From Diploptera punctata (taxonomy: Eukaryota; Arthropoda; Insecta; Blattodea; Blaberidae): a DNA stretch of 64,000 bases. The position numbers and the translations under genes are program-made. Positions within the stretch are counted from its first letter, which is position 1. Every line of letters begins with the position of its first letter. This document shows positions 48,431 to 61,030 of the stretch, piece after piece. Where the stretch lies: the NCBI GenBank assembly GCA_030220185.1, contig JASPKZ010007294.1, forward strand, positions 299,001 to 363,000, written 5' to 3'. Below the pieces are notes generated by a model that had not been told where the DNA came from, did no database searches, and saw nothing but the letters and a program-made list of their open reading frames with translations.

Positions 48431-49674
48431 TTTTACAAGATGGAGTTGTCAGTACTATGCTTAACCAATTTTACACTCTAAAAGAGTGTATTTTGTGTCA
48501 GCGTTGTCGCTCTTAGTTAACAAGTCGGTTTTCGTCCCTACATGCTTAGCCACCATAAAATGTTGCCGAGGAGCCACGACGAGAACGTGCATATATTGGA
48601 TCTGGAAGGAAAAGTTTGAATTTCTCAAGTTTTAGTAGTATATAGATGTCAACAACGTTGAAGTCGTCCCTTTGGTTCCTTCGATGTACAAGGAAATATG
48701 ATTATTCTGCTTTGAGTCTCTCACTAACACAGTATCTCTTTTAGTTTTTATTCATACTTTCCTGTTCTCTCTACTGGCTGTCGCCTGACTCGCATCCCAT
48801 GCATGGGAGGCCGACATGATCTTTCTCGAAGGAAGCCTCGAGAGGCCGATCCTTCTAAAAATGTTGCACAGACGCTTCTGGAAAAATCCTAGCGGGTCTT
48901 TTCAACTCATGAGTCGCAACTCATGAATCATCTTTACCACAAAAGACAAGACTTAGGAGTCTCATTGCAGCCCACAAAATTCATAATCCGAGCCAACGAT
49001 CTGTCACAATATGATAAAAGCATTTTAGTTGTGTATATTCTATTTAATTTCTTGAATAATTATTTCGACTAATTCATCAGTAATTTTATATTTATTTTTA
49101 GGTAATGATATCATGAATTTTTTACAAGAAGAGTAGGCCTATATAATACTGCACTTATGATACGGAATGTAGGTACTTGGCTTAAGTTCTTTGCCATATA
49201 GAAATAAACGTATAACCCCGGTTATTCCGGAATATGAAAAAAGGGAGGGTGATTAATCAGTATAAGACATTGTTGCTCGCACGTATATTTGCCTCGCGTG
49301 GTGATTATTATAATAAAGATATTTCTGTGAGAGTAACAATGGCACGGGGGAGAAAGAAACCACACCTTTACATTATGATTGTCTCAAGTCGCGGGCGAGG
49401 TGGGACCCATGATGACATTCCACCTCCAATGTTATTTGTATGTCACATATTCCTCCTACACGTACAACCACAGCAAACCTTTCTAATAATTCATAAACCG
49501 TACTCTACGTCTTAAAAACTTAAATTATAGATTTGAAATTAAGTAGTCGTTAACGCAAAAATGTTCTTTATTATCTCTATTTTAGTAATTTTAAAAATTA
49601 ATGTTCATAAAGAAACATAACAATGTTTATAACAATATATTAATCTTTGTAGGATCTGCTCGTTCCACCGGCCT
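48431..49674. other. Unassigned DNA
   Basis: A GC-richer patch at 48775-48960 holds no frame. The open frame at 49234-49515 (basic N-terminus, no domain) is not called as a gene. Confidence 0.4.
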
Positions 49675-50025
49675 TTATAGTGACACAACCTGTCTGGAAA
49701 AGATTTTTAGCTTCCGATCACGTAATATTTTTATGACCTCTTAAGGTGATGGATAATGTCCTCGGATGAGTGTTCAGCTCAATGCCTGGGCCACTACCGA
49801 AAGAACATGAACATTTAAGACAATACACACGATTATCTTAAAAAAACACACTATACCAGAATATGTTACGAGTATGATGCGAATATAATGATCGAGGGCT
49901 ATTTGTGTCTTCAAGTTTATTGACATTTGTCTTATAGGGTGAGAAAAAATCTCGAAAATTCTCATCCAGGAAACTTGTTTCGACTTTGGATTGACCTGGC
50001 TCCCTCCATCTGAGACTACGATGTG
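49675..50025 (-). mobile_element. SINE F2, copy 3 (decayed)
   Basis: Matches F2 in order: GTGACACAACCTGTCTGG, GGTGATGGATAATGTCCTCG, GAACATTTAAGACAATACAC and TTGACATTTGTCTTATAGGG, with a much decayed tRNA-like head near 50000. Confidence 0.72.
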
Positions 50026-50589
50026 AGCCGAGACAATAATATTATGTAAACTGATTTAAATACATATTGACCGTCTTCGTACCGCAACATGTGCTATTAT
50101 AGTCTACAGGTAGGCCTAAATGAAAAAATATGAATTTATTATCGTCTTCTTTTTATGTCATAGTCTTGAAAGGACTTTTACGCTCTATAATAATTGTCTT
50201 AGGCGATCCCAGAGATATTTTACCAACAAGATCGACATACCCTACTTTTAAATTAACCCTAGGAATCCTGGATTTGGGCGTACATTCATATATTTACGCC
50301 AGTTCTGTTGACACTGTTGAATGTAATCTATAGTGGGCATCATACTTAATTCCTCGTGGATGTAATCATATCTTTAGTGATGTTGTCTGGTATAGCCTGC
50401 TGTTCGGCAGAATAATATTCGAAAGAGTTTAGGGAACTGAATATCAGCAATATGAACCGGATTCAATTGGCTGAAGATACAATGAAATACTTATAGAACA
50501 TGTGGTTTTCATACGCAAAAGTAAATTAGTTAGTTTCTTATTCTTGGTTTAGTCTCTTCATTTCAGATAGGCCTATTTTTGTGTGTCCC
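50026..50589. other. Unassigned DNA
   Basis: The open frame at 50130-50333 has no motif. TAGGCCTA sits near 50112 and 50570. Confidence 0.4.
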
Positions 50590-50925
50590 ATGCCACTCTC
50601 TCACTAGAGGATCACATAGGCTCATTTTTTTAAATTACACAATGACATGGAGAACATCTTCGAATGAGTTTTAAAACTCAGTGCGGCCACATCGGAGACA
50701 GCACGAACATTTAAGACAAGACACACCACACACTCATACTAAACAAGGCTAATAAGATAGGATGATTATGATGCCAAATGGTGTTCGGGATTATTTGGGC
50801 CTTAAAGTATCCCAATATGTGTCTGACAGATGAGAAAAGCTCGCCAACAAAATTTGTCAGACTGAAAATCGATCTCGGACCCGCTGTGTACGAGACCCCC
50901 AGACCACCGCGGAGGTAATTAGTTA
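50590..50925 (-). mobile_element. SINE F2, copy 4
   Basis: Shares GAACATTTAAGACAAGACAC, TATTTGGGCCTTAAAGTATC, GTGTCTGACAGATGAG and a head ending CCCCCAGACCACCGCGG with the other F2 copies. Confidence 0.75.
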
Positions 50926-51935
50926 TTTGGATTAGGCCTAAATGCTATCCGCTCTTAAAGTGATATTCGTCAAAACAAAATCATGTGACCTGCTCGCTTT
51001 TCATTGGTTATGGACACCGACGTACGATGTAGAAGTAATAAGTGCGCAAAAAATTAGTTCCCTTCATTAAATTAAAAATATGTCCTCTGAATATATTTGT
51101 TATTCTTTGTGAATGAAAATAATACTATTTAAAACATAAAAAGTAATCTAAAGCATACCTAATCAATAATTACAACTTAAAATAGTTTATTACATATGGA
51201 TGATGTATTTGAGTATGCTTCAGTCGATTCTGAAACAACAAAATGGCAGAAGGTGTCAAGTGTGTGACAGTAATTGTGGCGCGAATAGCGGAAGGATACA
51301 ATTGGCGTTTGTTTATATTAGGATCACTCAAAGAGCGAGAGAGGCATAGCTTGGTGCAGGTTAAGAAAACATGACTAAGGAATAATGAGTACCTGGTGGG
51401 ACGTATCAGGTTTCTTTATAGATTAAAAAAGACTAACAATCCTTTCTCGCTCTAGAGTCTTTGGTGGGATGAAGTCTACATGCTTTTTATTCACGAAAAA
51501 TAATTGAGACAGCATACAAACGTGTCCGAACGTCAATTAAAACAAGTTTACATAGTAATTGGATGCATTGTGCACACTCAGGTAGAAAGTCCCACTTGGA
51601 TTAATGTAATGGTGTGTTGTGTAGAGGTCAGCAGCTAAAATCCGACCATTCACTTCTTTATAATTTAATCAACAGATGTATTAGTAACATTGATTATCAT
51701 GTATATTACATTCTAATTTAAGCTGCTCTTTCAACTGTAGATTTGAATGATGTAATATTATTTTCGTTACTTTGATTCTTTATTCATTATATATTCCACT
51801 GAATGTTTCAACGTAAAGTGTTGTGATTCTACTACAGGCCTCAAGAGACCCTTAGAGTAATAGGAGGTTAAGGCACTCACATTTTATTCATAAAATCGTC
51901 ACGATATGTCAGCCCTGTGTAACGGCCACCTTTAC
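50926..51935. other. Unassigned DNA, no gene seen
   Basis: About 1 kb without recognisable coding or repeat signals apart from a TAGGCCTA near 50934. Confidence 0.45.
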
Positions 51936-52112
51936 TCCAGAACAAATGTCTGGTAGGCCCTACTCATTTTTTAGAGGCAGAGTCGATCCCAAGGTCATGG
52001 TCCCACCAGAAAGCTCGGAACAGTTTAAAAATCTTGACCCACCGGTACTCGAACCCTCGATTTTCCGGCTTGTAGCGTATTGTATTAACCAACTACGTGC
52101 CCCGGAATGTGA
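51936..52112 (-). mobile_element. tRNA-like SINE fragment (F5)
   Basis: On the minus strand GGGCACGTAGTTGGTTAATA has the form of an A box and GAGGGTTCGAGTACCGG of a B box (about 52040-52056). A body of about 90 bp follows. Single copy here. Confidence 0.5.
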
Positions 52113-52179
52113 GGTCATTTATACTCAATAAATAGAGGATTAGAATCCTAGTGTACTCTTTTCCTAGAGAGTTGTAAGC

Positions 52180-52781
52180 GGGGCTCGGAAGTTGAGGACC
52201 TATAAAACACCTTTAAAAGGACCTAAATATATCCTACAAAAACCTAAAAAAAAACAGGAAAAAGGACGGGAAAAGTGCCGCAGTTGCTAAAGACAATTCT
52301 CACTGCCTTCACCCTGTGCTCGAGGTGGCAACTTCTTAGAAAATTTGAAGTCGAAATACAGTAGTTGAAGGCGGTCAGTAAGGCTGGTGGTTAAAATAAC
52401 GTGGTATTTTATGGGGATTCAATAGTTCCTCTCAAAACAAAAATGTTTGGAATTTGAAGTCTTTAAAAAGTAAAACTACCGGTAGGTAGTGTTTTTAAAA
52501 GAAGTTGGAATTGAGCCTTAGACCCTTTGGATTCTTGAACTATACAAATGGTATAAATACAGTCAAAAAAAGGTAAAGTTGCAAAGATAAGCCTTTAAGA
52601 CCTAAAGATGGTTAAAAAAGGACCAATAAGCCAAAAAAAAAGTCCGAAAAGGAGAAATAAAACCATCCATTTTCTGGCCTTCAATGACCCAAATGTATAT
52701 ATATATTTTATGTTGGGCCTCGTCTTCAGACATAAAATAAAAAAATAAAAAAAAGATTTTTCCTCAACTTCCGATCCCTCG
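52180..52781. mobile_element. Candidate terminal-inverted-repeat element
   Basis: GGGCTCGGAAGTTGAGGA at 52181-52198 is the inverse, with one mismatch, of TCCTCAACTTCCGATCCC at 52761-52778. The ~560 bp between are purine-rich, with repeated AGGACCTAAA and AAAAAGGACC-type segments and no coding frame. No target-site duplication is evident, so a miniature DNA transposon is a proposal. Confidence 0.5.
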
Positions 52782-52894
52782 TCATAATAACTATAAGAAA
52801 TAGCCTATGTCATCATTTCTCAATCAACATTTTTCAAGCCCGTAACCAGTTTTAAAAAAATTAAATTAAATAACAAAAAAAAAAACTCCTTGAC

Positions 52895-53105
52895 GCAGAC
52901 AGGATTATAAGGCTCTTGTCCTACCAACCGGCTGCTTGCACTATATACACATTTATTAATCACATAGGTTGTCGATCATCTAGTCATTATTGGGGAGGCA
53001 TGTGGTTAGCATATCGGATGCTCCAGTCGTTATAGCTCGTTTTCTCAACCTGGAGTCACTGCTTATTTTAGCTACTCAAATTCCTCACTATACTGGGTGA
53101 GAACC
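52895..53105 (+). repeat. Dispersed repeat V, copy 2
   Basis: CTACCAACCGGCTGCTTG, GGCATGTGGTTAGCATATCG, TTTTCTCAACCTGGAGTCAC and AGCTACTCAAATTCCTCAC parallel copy 1 at 31.63 kb in order and spacing. Confidence 0.72.
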
Positions 53106-54176
53106 GAAATTTCATGTCAGAAATAATTATATGAATCAATAACTTATATGAGCCTATTTATTTAAGTATGTTTGTATTATTGACATTTGAGGCACATTGT
53201 AGCATTATAACATAATAAATATAAAACCATGTGTTGAATTCCTACGAAAAGATATTGAAGGAAACTGTTAAAAGTGAGTAATTGTAAGTTAAATTGAACA
53301 AACTCTCAATATTTGCCAACCAAATGAATAGGCTATATTACGAACCTACAAAGTTCATTTCAGGTTCATTTGCACAAACAGTCGCATCTTCGCATACAAC
53401 AAAGTCTTGTATTTTGTTTCATTGATGGATAAAACATGACAAATACAGTAGAGTTAATACAAGTTAAGGTCCTGTAGCTTTGCCGAGAGGTGTACCTGCG
53501 GGACGCGCGCTGTATAGTGTCTGCATGAGAAAAGGAATATTATCATGGAATTTCGGGCACTGTATGAAACCGGTCCCAACCACCTTGAAGAACTTCAATA
53601 ACCTCGATATGTAGGTTCCTGCTTGATAAAACGAGCTATGGCGATTTAAGAGACCCGGGATTGTGTCTTGGTGTCACCCTATCTATATTAACCAAGAGAT
53701 CGCCGACTAGTTACTTTCTTCTGTGAACGATATGTAAGCCTATGTAAATATACAATATAAATAGGTATGTTTATATGACGTGCTTAAATGTTATGTCGCC
53801 TGGATTATTTGTCATTTGTCGCTAACGATTTTAAACTGTTCTACTTTTTAATAGGTTTCAAGAATTCGCGTATCCTATCCTATGTGTTGGCGGCGTGTAG
53901 CGCCGCTTAGTGTGCCGCGTTTGGAACCAGTTGTAGCTATCTGGCAGTTAATACCTTTGTGGCTATCGTTATGTGGTTTTTCGTCTATTGTCACTAGTTA
54001 GTGGCGTTGGTGTTCTATTGTTTTGAAAGGAGGTTTGTAAATTTATTTAATATGTTTGTGGAATTGGAGTTCTGTAGATGAAATGAGATGTTTCCTCTCT
54101 AGAGCAGGGCATCAGAGACCACTGGTCAGACAAACAGAGAGTCCGAAAGCCGACCGAGTGGAATGAGCCACTCTAC
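53106..54176. other. Unassigned DNA, GC-richer in part
   Basis: No gene recognised. GGCGGCGTGTAGCGCCGC near 53890 can form a small hairpin. The stretch 53880-54170 adjoins the 3' side of the jockey-like fragment and may include its 3' UTR. Confidence 0.4.
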
Positions 54177-54615
54177 TCAAGCTGTAGCACAGTTCTCATT
54201 TCTTTTATCTGGACCGTCATGGGGGTCTGGTAAATATGTTTTTTTGTGGACAGCACGCTGCTGTAGCCTGTGTCCTATATTGCGAACAATAGGGTTCGAA
54301 TGAGTTTGAATAGTTTGGAACATGTGTTCCACTCTGTCATTAATTTGGGTCGCAATATATGGCATATTGGCTAACTTGTGCAGATCTGCGATCCTCGTGT
54401 ATAGCGGGGCCGAAAATATGATTTTTAAACATTTGTTTTGGATTATTTGAATTTTCTTTTTGTGACAAGCAGCGAGGATGCTCCAGGCTGCACAACCGTA
54501 TAGCAGCATGCTACGGATCACAGCTGTACATAAGGTTAGCTTGATCCGAGATGACAGTGTAGGCGACTTGAAAAATGGATATAGTATGGCAATTGCCGCA
54601 TTTGACTGGTGAAGA
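54177..54615 (-). mobile_element. Jockey-like LINE C-terminal fragment
   Basis: A minus-strand frame open from about 54612 to 54177: HQSNAAIAILYPFFKSPT, LSSRIKLTLCTAVIRSMLLY, GCAAWSILAACHKKKIQIIQ, NKCLKIIFSAPLYTRIADLH, then KLANMPYIATQINDRVEH. This is the C-terminal part of jockey-clade polyproteins (KL.LY...IR..L.YG...W......QNK.L). The RT core and 5' region are absent. Confidence 0.85.
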
Positions 54616-55029
54616 AGATGTCTGTATGAATTACAATTGGACGGTGTTATCCAACAACTAGCTATACGCCATTATGCAAGTATGTTAAAAGTTTTTTTTT
54701 TTTTACATTTTTATACTGATTCGTACTGTATCAGTAAAAGCAATTTATGTTAATTTAACGGCCAATATTTCAATACCGGAACTGCACTTAGACATAATGA
54801 GAATTATGTCATAATCGTTCTCCATCAATGAGTTAAGCGCCGCAAGAGGACTTTTACACTGTTGATACGTAATAACTTAGTACGGGATATTTTATTATGT
54901 ATCAATTAGCCAAGTGTCAAGGTTTGTATGCACAATACACTTAATACTGTTAATATGTTTGTATGTGATTATATATTGTATTGTTTTGTAATGCTTCATA
55001 CATATTACATTATGAAATGTGCGTGTTAA
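54616..55029. other. Unassigned AT-rich DNA
   Basis: Nothing recognised. Confidence 0.4.
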
Positions 55030-55425
55030 ACTTGCTCAAAGCGGAATCGCATGGGACCATTTTTCGTGACGCGAGAATAAAACAGTCCCGTTTCGTCAGC
55101 TTTAAAAATGTCTCTTAGGCGCGTATCCTGAAATTAAAGTATGCAGTTTCGGTTTCCACTCACTAACTGCACTTTCGTCCACATCCTTTTATTCCCCGCA
55201 AATTTCATTCCACACAGCATTGTGTCGTCTTTTAAAACTGTACGGCCAACCTAAAGATGCCTTGAGATTGATATTCCCTAGGGATTTAGCAACAGCTTGG
55301 CTTGACTTTGGAGCATCGGTTCGGAAATTGGGGGATTTTTCTTCGATCACTTTCAGTTTTCCGTTGAATGACAGTGATACGTACGTTTTTGCGATCTATA
55401 TTCCTTATATTCAGAACGCTACCTT
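55030..55425 (-). pseudogene. Pogo/Tigger-like transposase remnant
   Basis: Minus-strand reading of a broken CENP-B-type DDE transposase. LSFNGKLKVIEE near 55375 fits the first helix-turn-helix (family pattern LS..EKL.VIE). KASLGWPYSFKRRHNAVWNE near 55240 fits the CENP-B helix-turn-helix. After a stop come KDVDESAVSEWKPKLHTLIS and, in another frame near 55085, RDIFKADETGLFYS, the start of the DDE nuclease with its DETGLF motif. At least one stop and one frameshift interrupt it, and most of the nuclease is missing. A host CENP-B/jerky-like gene is less likely because the frame is broken. No terminal repeats were located. Confidence 0.72.
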
Positions 55426-56104
55426 TGAAATATTTTACAGTGCAAAGGTTATCTGTAAGACATGTATCTGTATTTCGCATAACGGTTGTGCAGAGAACAC
55501 AAAATAAAATTTCAGGTACAGGTAGAATCTCTACTTACACGGCGGCAGGAATAATTCTTTTTTTTTTGGCCTAACGGGAATTCGATGAAGTGGAAACTAT
55601 TTTATTTCTCTGTCTTTTCGCCTTACATTTTTTTCATGAATTGTGTAGTAATATTCTTCCGTTTCCGCGTTGGACAGATTCCGTTTTATGCAAAATAAAT
55701 ACACGTAAAATTACTATTAATTCGCCTGGACCAATAACTTTGTTCACATTGGACATATTTCCGCATTATTCACGTTTCGGATTAAATAAGTTTTACTGTA
55801 TTTTCCAAATAAATACAATTTATTCATACAATTACAGTAAATACGAAAAAACACATAAAAAAAACTGGCCTGCAGTGACAAGTTTGTGAAATCATTTTTT
55901 TTATTCCTTACAGTAAAAAATATTAATAGACATCCATCAACTTGCTCATTAAATTTTTATTTTGAACTATAACACGTTTTAAAAGGCGTATACTGTACAT
56001 GACTTATAATATGTTTATGTAACTGTAAACAATATTTAAAATAAGTGGAACAACACTAAATAATACAAATAATTTAACTCAAATTTGTAATATGAATTAT
56101 TCAC

Positions 56105-56105
<1 letters not shown>
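55426..56105. other. Unassigned DNA
   Basis: Open frames at 55220-55574 are the complement of the transposase remnant. 55590-55889 shows no motif. Confidence 0.4.

Positions 56106-56144
<39 letters not shown>
56106..56144. repeat. (TA)n microsatellite
   Basis: About 19 TA units. Confidence 0.96.
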
Positions 56145-56147
<3 letters not shown>

Positions 56148-56844
56148 TATCAAAGAACAAATTTATAAAAAAAATATACACTTTTCATTTCACAAAAAAA
56201 CTAGGAGAACGAATTTACTAACTGATGAACAGTGGATCTCCTAACTTCGTCTCCTATTACATGACCTCTGAATTGACAAGCGCCTGGTTTTTTTTTAAAT
56301 CTTATGTTCATAAAGTAACAGTGTATGGACTTCATGTACGAAAAAATAAATGATTCACAAAATGAATGAAACTCTTACATACCTGCAGTGAGACAGAAGA
56401 TTCGTTTCCATTTTCCGGGCAGCTCTTATAAACCATATCTAAAATTTTCTGAGCTCTGAAAGTCATTATAGCATTACAAAATAACACTGACTTTACAATC
56501 TTCACTATTTATTGTAGCGCCAAATCAACAAAAGTAATATAAGAACGGCAACATCTGACGTTAAGCTGCATCATGCAAAATTTATATTAGTATTCATGAA
56601 GGTCTAGTTTAATAGCCGTTTGTTGCAAAACACAGAATCTCTGATAGGACTGATGGCGTTTACATTTTTCTTTAATAATAAGGCTATATTTAAAGATTTG
56701 GCGCTAAAATTGTGAGTACACTAACTTCATGAGCCAGTGCAACAGATGACATGAAAATCTCATTTTTGTAAAAATGGGGCTTAGCCGTTTGATACGTGTA
56801 TTTCGACCAAAATCTTAGTTGGCAGGTTAATTTAAGAGAAACTT
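56145..56844. other. Unassigned AT-rich DNA
   Basis: Nothing recognised. Confidence 0.4.
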
Positions 56845-57640
56845 GCAAAAAATATATTCAATCTTCCATTCCCTAAATTGTTTGAAAAATTTCCTTCCTT
56901 CTTCATTGAAAAAAATACATTTCCCAACTTTGATCATGCCGTATTTCTATTATTGTGACTTAACTGACATGAGTATCACATCCGGACAAAGACTACAACG
57001 AGTTCATAATGATTGTGCACGTTATATATGCAACCTCCTTAAAGCAAATCACATAATTCCAGTATTTGAAATGTTGTCTTGGCTACGATTGGAAGACAGG
57101 TGAAATATGCATTACCTCTGCTTCTTGTACAACATTTTGTCCACCACATCACCCCTTTATATTTCTCGCTTTCGTTCGTTATCGTCCCACCATAACTTGA
57201 ACACACGATTGAGAGAAAATGTAACTCTAGCTGTTCCTCTACTATTCTCATCCTTTCTTGTTTCAGTCACCCGAATCTGGAATTCTCTCCCCTCGTATAT
57301 CAAGGACTCAAAAACAGTTTAAAAAGAAACTCACTTCATGTTTCCTTAGACAATATAATATATAACCGTGTTTCATGTATACTCTTATTATTTCTTTATA
57401 TTTTAAACTTTCTTTACCAACCCAATTACTTAATCTAATTATAGGTTATTATGTTTTTATTATTTCTGTTACTTTTTTTTCTTTCTTTTCCTTGTCAACT
57501 TTATATTGAGTAGTGTATAATTATCTATTATGTATCATTTATCATAATTCTTATTGTATGTATAATTTAAACCTGGTGAAGTGGAAAAGACCTTACGGTC
57601 TTAACTCCATCAGGTAAAATAAATAAATAATAATAAAAAA
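56845..57640 (+). mobile_element. CR1/L2-like LINE C-terminal region
   Basis: The plus-strand frame 56843-57103 reads LIMPYFYYCDLTDMS, then GQRLQRVHNDCARYIC and FEMLSWLRLEDR, followed by a stop. The next frame, 57107-57322, reads ISRFRSLSSHHNLNTRLREN and SVTRIWNSLPSYIKDS. This is the thumb and terminal region of CR1/L2-type LINEs (L..P...YCD...LQR..N...R.I, H..NTR, R.WNSLP). The 3' end has GACCTTACGGTCTTAACTCC, TCAGGTAAAATAAATAAATA, equivalent to the hairpin-plus-tail at 39.78 kb. Confidence 0.85.
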
Positions 57641-59035
57641 GAAAAGAAAAGAAACATGGAAAAGAACACAGAACATAACGTCGTTCAATTATGGAAATTG
57701 TGATCTTGGCACGCGATTGTGTATATTCTAAATATGAAATAAGATTCGAATAAAATGGTCAGTTTATTCTATAATTATCAAAAGGTGTGTTATCATTAGC
57801 CCTAAATCAGAGTTTTATTAAAATTAATAGGCCTATCAGTAGTACTTGAGCCGCATACATATTATAAAACCGACTGAACTGTTTGCTATTACTGGCAGAT
57901 GATAACACAGATTGTTACATTTTCAGTTTTATTAATCGAAATTTGGGATTTCTCACACTATAACAACTCAGTTATCTTCATGTGCCTGAATGAATCTCTT
58001 TCTGGACACTAGGTATTTAAAAAAGTAAATGTTACACTCGGAAATCGAAGCCAGACCTCTAGGATGCAAGTCAGATGTGGTAACCTTACACCGTCAGACC
58101 AATGTATTGAAATTAAATTTGCAGAGTATAATTATTTATATTTGATTGCATAATTTATAGAAATGATTGAGACATAGGCCTATAATTTAATATATATATT
58201 GCTTAATGCTATGGCTAGCCCCCACATAATATAAATATAACACAATATAGTATCCGTTAGTTTTGTGTTCATTATTATGTGCTTACAAATGCTAAATATA
58301 AGTATTCCAAGGTTATGTTTATCATCGCAAATCGGTAGACGGAAATATAACACTTTAGGCCTACAAGATGAAAGTATGTAGGTATTTGACCAATTGGTAG
58401 TTTATTTGGGATCCATGCATCGCATGATTTTACCTATATGCACTTCGTAGTAATATTTCGGAAAGAACAATAGACTGTACAATTCAATGCAATCAGATGA
58501 AGTAATTTATTTCAAATAAAATAGAACATATTTTTCATTACAGACTGTATAAATAGATTCTTATCAGCTCTTACTGACCAACAAATTAAGGATCGTTCTG
58601 CTTTTTGCATTTCAAACGTTCATATTCATGATTATAAATTCTGAGAAAATCTTTAAATTTGCTTATTACAGGCCTTATTAACTCGTGCTAAATTAAAATA
58701 TTATAGGTGAATTCCAAGTAAAATTTTACAGAATTCAGGAAAATTAAAGTTTCTTCCCTGCTACCCAAAATGGTAACTTAAATAAATTATTAAAATGATT
58801 TTCATGAGCCTACATCCCAACATATTGCAGAATATGAACGAACTCTTATGTAGCATACATTTATTTATTTTAATTAAAACTTATAAACCACGCAGAAGCG
58901 TTCGTTCTTATGTCATTTAACCTATATTTTGTATATAATAAGTGACTAAAGTATATACTCAAAAAAAGTATTTTGTAACTCCTTTATATGCTACATTCAC
59001 AATTGCTTGTTAAAATAAAATTTAAAACTTCATAG
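57641..59035. other. Unassigned AT-rich DNA with a tRNA-like scrap
   Basis: A minus-strand tRNA-like head at 58030-58112 (TGGTCTGACGGTGTAAGGTT, GGCTTCGATTTCC) is probably a SINE remnant. TAGGCCTA lies near 57832, 58190 and 58360. No gene seen. Confidence 0.4.

Positions 59036-59116
<81 letters not shown>
59036..59116. repeat. (ATT)n microsatellite
   Basis: About 26 ATT units. Confidence 0.96.
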
Positions 59117-60136
59117 TTACTCTCACTTTGTAAAACATTATGTCATTCTACAGTTACATATATTAAACCGTACATTTTAATTACGATTATTAAAGATAGG
59201 AACTCCATATTTCCTATTAAAATATATATACAGTCAATATGCCCATTTCACCAATTAATGTTTTAAAATGGTCAACAAGTTTCCACAGCCAAGCTGTCAT
59301 TCTCAAGACCAGATATTACATCCATATTTCCTGTTAAAGAGATTGAAAACTATATATAAATGTTTTAAAGAGAAAATGTGGTTCGCTGCTACCTGAAGGC
59401 TAAATAAAATTAAATGTTATATTATTTTGTTGCAGTTGTTACGTCAGTTACCGTGGAATTAGCATCCATATAGTAGGGCATAGTCTATGAATTGTATGGC
59501 ATACAGACATACAAAGGATGATTCTGAACAGTTTTATATGAATACATTACACTTTGTCGAATACGGTGGACTAATAGTTATAAGCTCGCTTTAATTAAAA
59601 TATTAAAATATTCGTGAACGTAAGAATCCAGAGTAGAATAGGCCATTGGCTTCCTTCGAAATGGAAACAAAGTCAAACGGACCTTACAGTAGATTTTAAA
59701 ACGGGTAAATCAATTTCAAGTAGTGAAATAAGAGGTTTCTGAACCAAAATGAGCGAATTTTCATGCCCAGACTTAATGTAATTATTTGAATTTGTCCAAG
59801 TGGGCTAAATATATAAATACTAAAACCATGTCTTTTGGGGGGGGGGGAAAACTATGCCATGAGTTAGGTTTGGTTAACAGGGTGCTTACATTTTGTGTGG
59901 ATGTGTGCCCGCGCGTGTGAAGGGCCTATGTGTGTGCAAATAAAGATTATTCTCGCAGCGTTATGTATTATTCACAAGTGTTATGTCGAGTGTTATAAAT
60001 CATCAAGAACTTGGCTCAGAGAAATGGGACATACTCGAGTTCAAGACCTACGGAGGAAGACATTTTCTCATGGAATTTACGCTAGCATGGAACAGGTTCC
60101 CGCCTTGCATTCTGAAAATTTTGGTTAGCTATATAC
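59117..60136. other. Unassigned DNA
   Basis: A ten-base G run near 59838-59847 is the only simple feature. The open frame 59895-60128 has no motif. Confidence 0.45.
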
Positions 60137-60893
60137 ACACACTATTGAGTAACACTAAGAAATTGGGACTGGAAGTAAATATCAATAAACTTAATATATG
60201 GTCACACATAGAAATACATTGTATAATGGAGACGGACAGCTAATGAAAATGAGGGAAATTTTGAGGAGGTGGCAGAATTGAAATACCTAGGAACAATAAT
60301 TACAAATAGGAATGATGAACAAAGAAATTAAACATTGGCTCAATTCTGGAAATACGTGCTATTATGCATTACAATGACTCTTGACGTTCCAAGTCCTTTC
60401 AAAAAACGTTAAACTGAAAATATATAGAACTATTATTCCACCAGTTACATTACGTATATGGATGCGAAACATGGACTCTTACTTTAAGATTGGAAAGGAG
60501 CTTACGAGTATTTGAGAACAAAGTTCTTAGGAAAATTTTTGGACCATAGAGAGATAAACATACAGGTGAACGGAGAAGACTGCATAACAGTGAACTACAT
60601 GGTCTTTATACGAAGCCAGATATAATGAGAAAAGTTAAGTCTCATAGACTATGATGAGCAGGACATGTGGCACTTATGGGGAATAAAATACGTGCATGGA
60701 AGCTTCTTATAGGAAAACCAGAAGGAAAACGCCCAGTTTGTAGACCAATAATGAGGTGGGAGAACAACAATAAATATGATTTAAGCGAAGTAGATTATAC
60801 AGGGGATGATTGGAAAACATTAACCCAGGGTAGGGATGTATGTAGAGCTTATGTCCGCACGGCCATGAACCTCCGGGTTCGATAGTGCCAGAA
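60137..60893 (+). mobile_element. Family A LINE, 3' half
   Basis: TTGAGTAACACTAAGAAATT starts the match just after the YADD motif. Landmarks: LGLEVNINK, KYLGTIITN in frame pieces, LTLRLERSLRVFENKVLRKI near 60480, and RAWKLLIGKPEGKRPVCRP at 60700 through RTAMNLRVR with a stop at 60885. Many frameshifts. The short tandem tail is absent, as the sequence changes after GATAGTGCCAG. Confidence 0.85.
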
Positions 60894-60904
60894 AACCAAC
60901 TACA

Positions 60905-61030
60905 ATAACTTGATGATCAGACATGCTGACCACATGTCACCCCTATATTGGCTGTATGATCGCCCATTTCTGTAAATTACATATGTGGATGTGCGACTAG
61001 CTGCCGGCAGGTAGACCAGAGTCTACTTGG
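60905..61030 (-). repeat. Dispersed repeat V, copy 3 (minus)
   Basis: CAGACATGCTGACCACATGT and AGCTGCCGGCAGGTAGACCA are the reverse complement of the core of copies 1 and 2. It begins immediately after a truncated family A LINE. Confidence 0.65.

Noticed and set aside
49234..49515. Possible small basic protein
   Set aside because: No motif, no homologous repeat, and composition typical of chance frames in this DNA.
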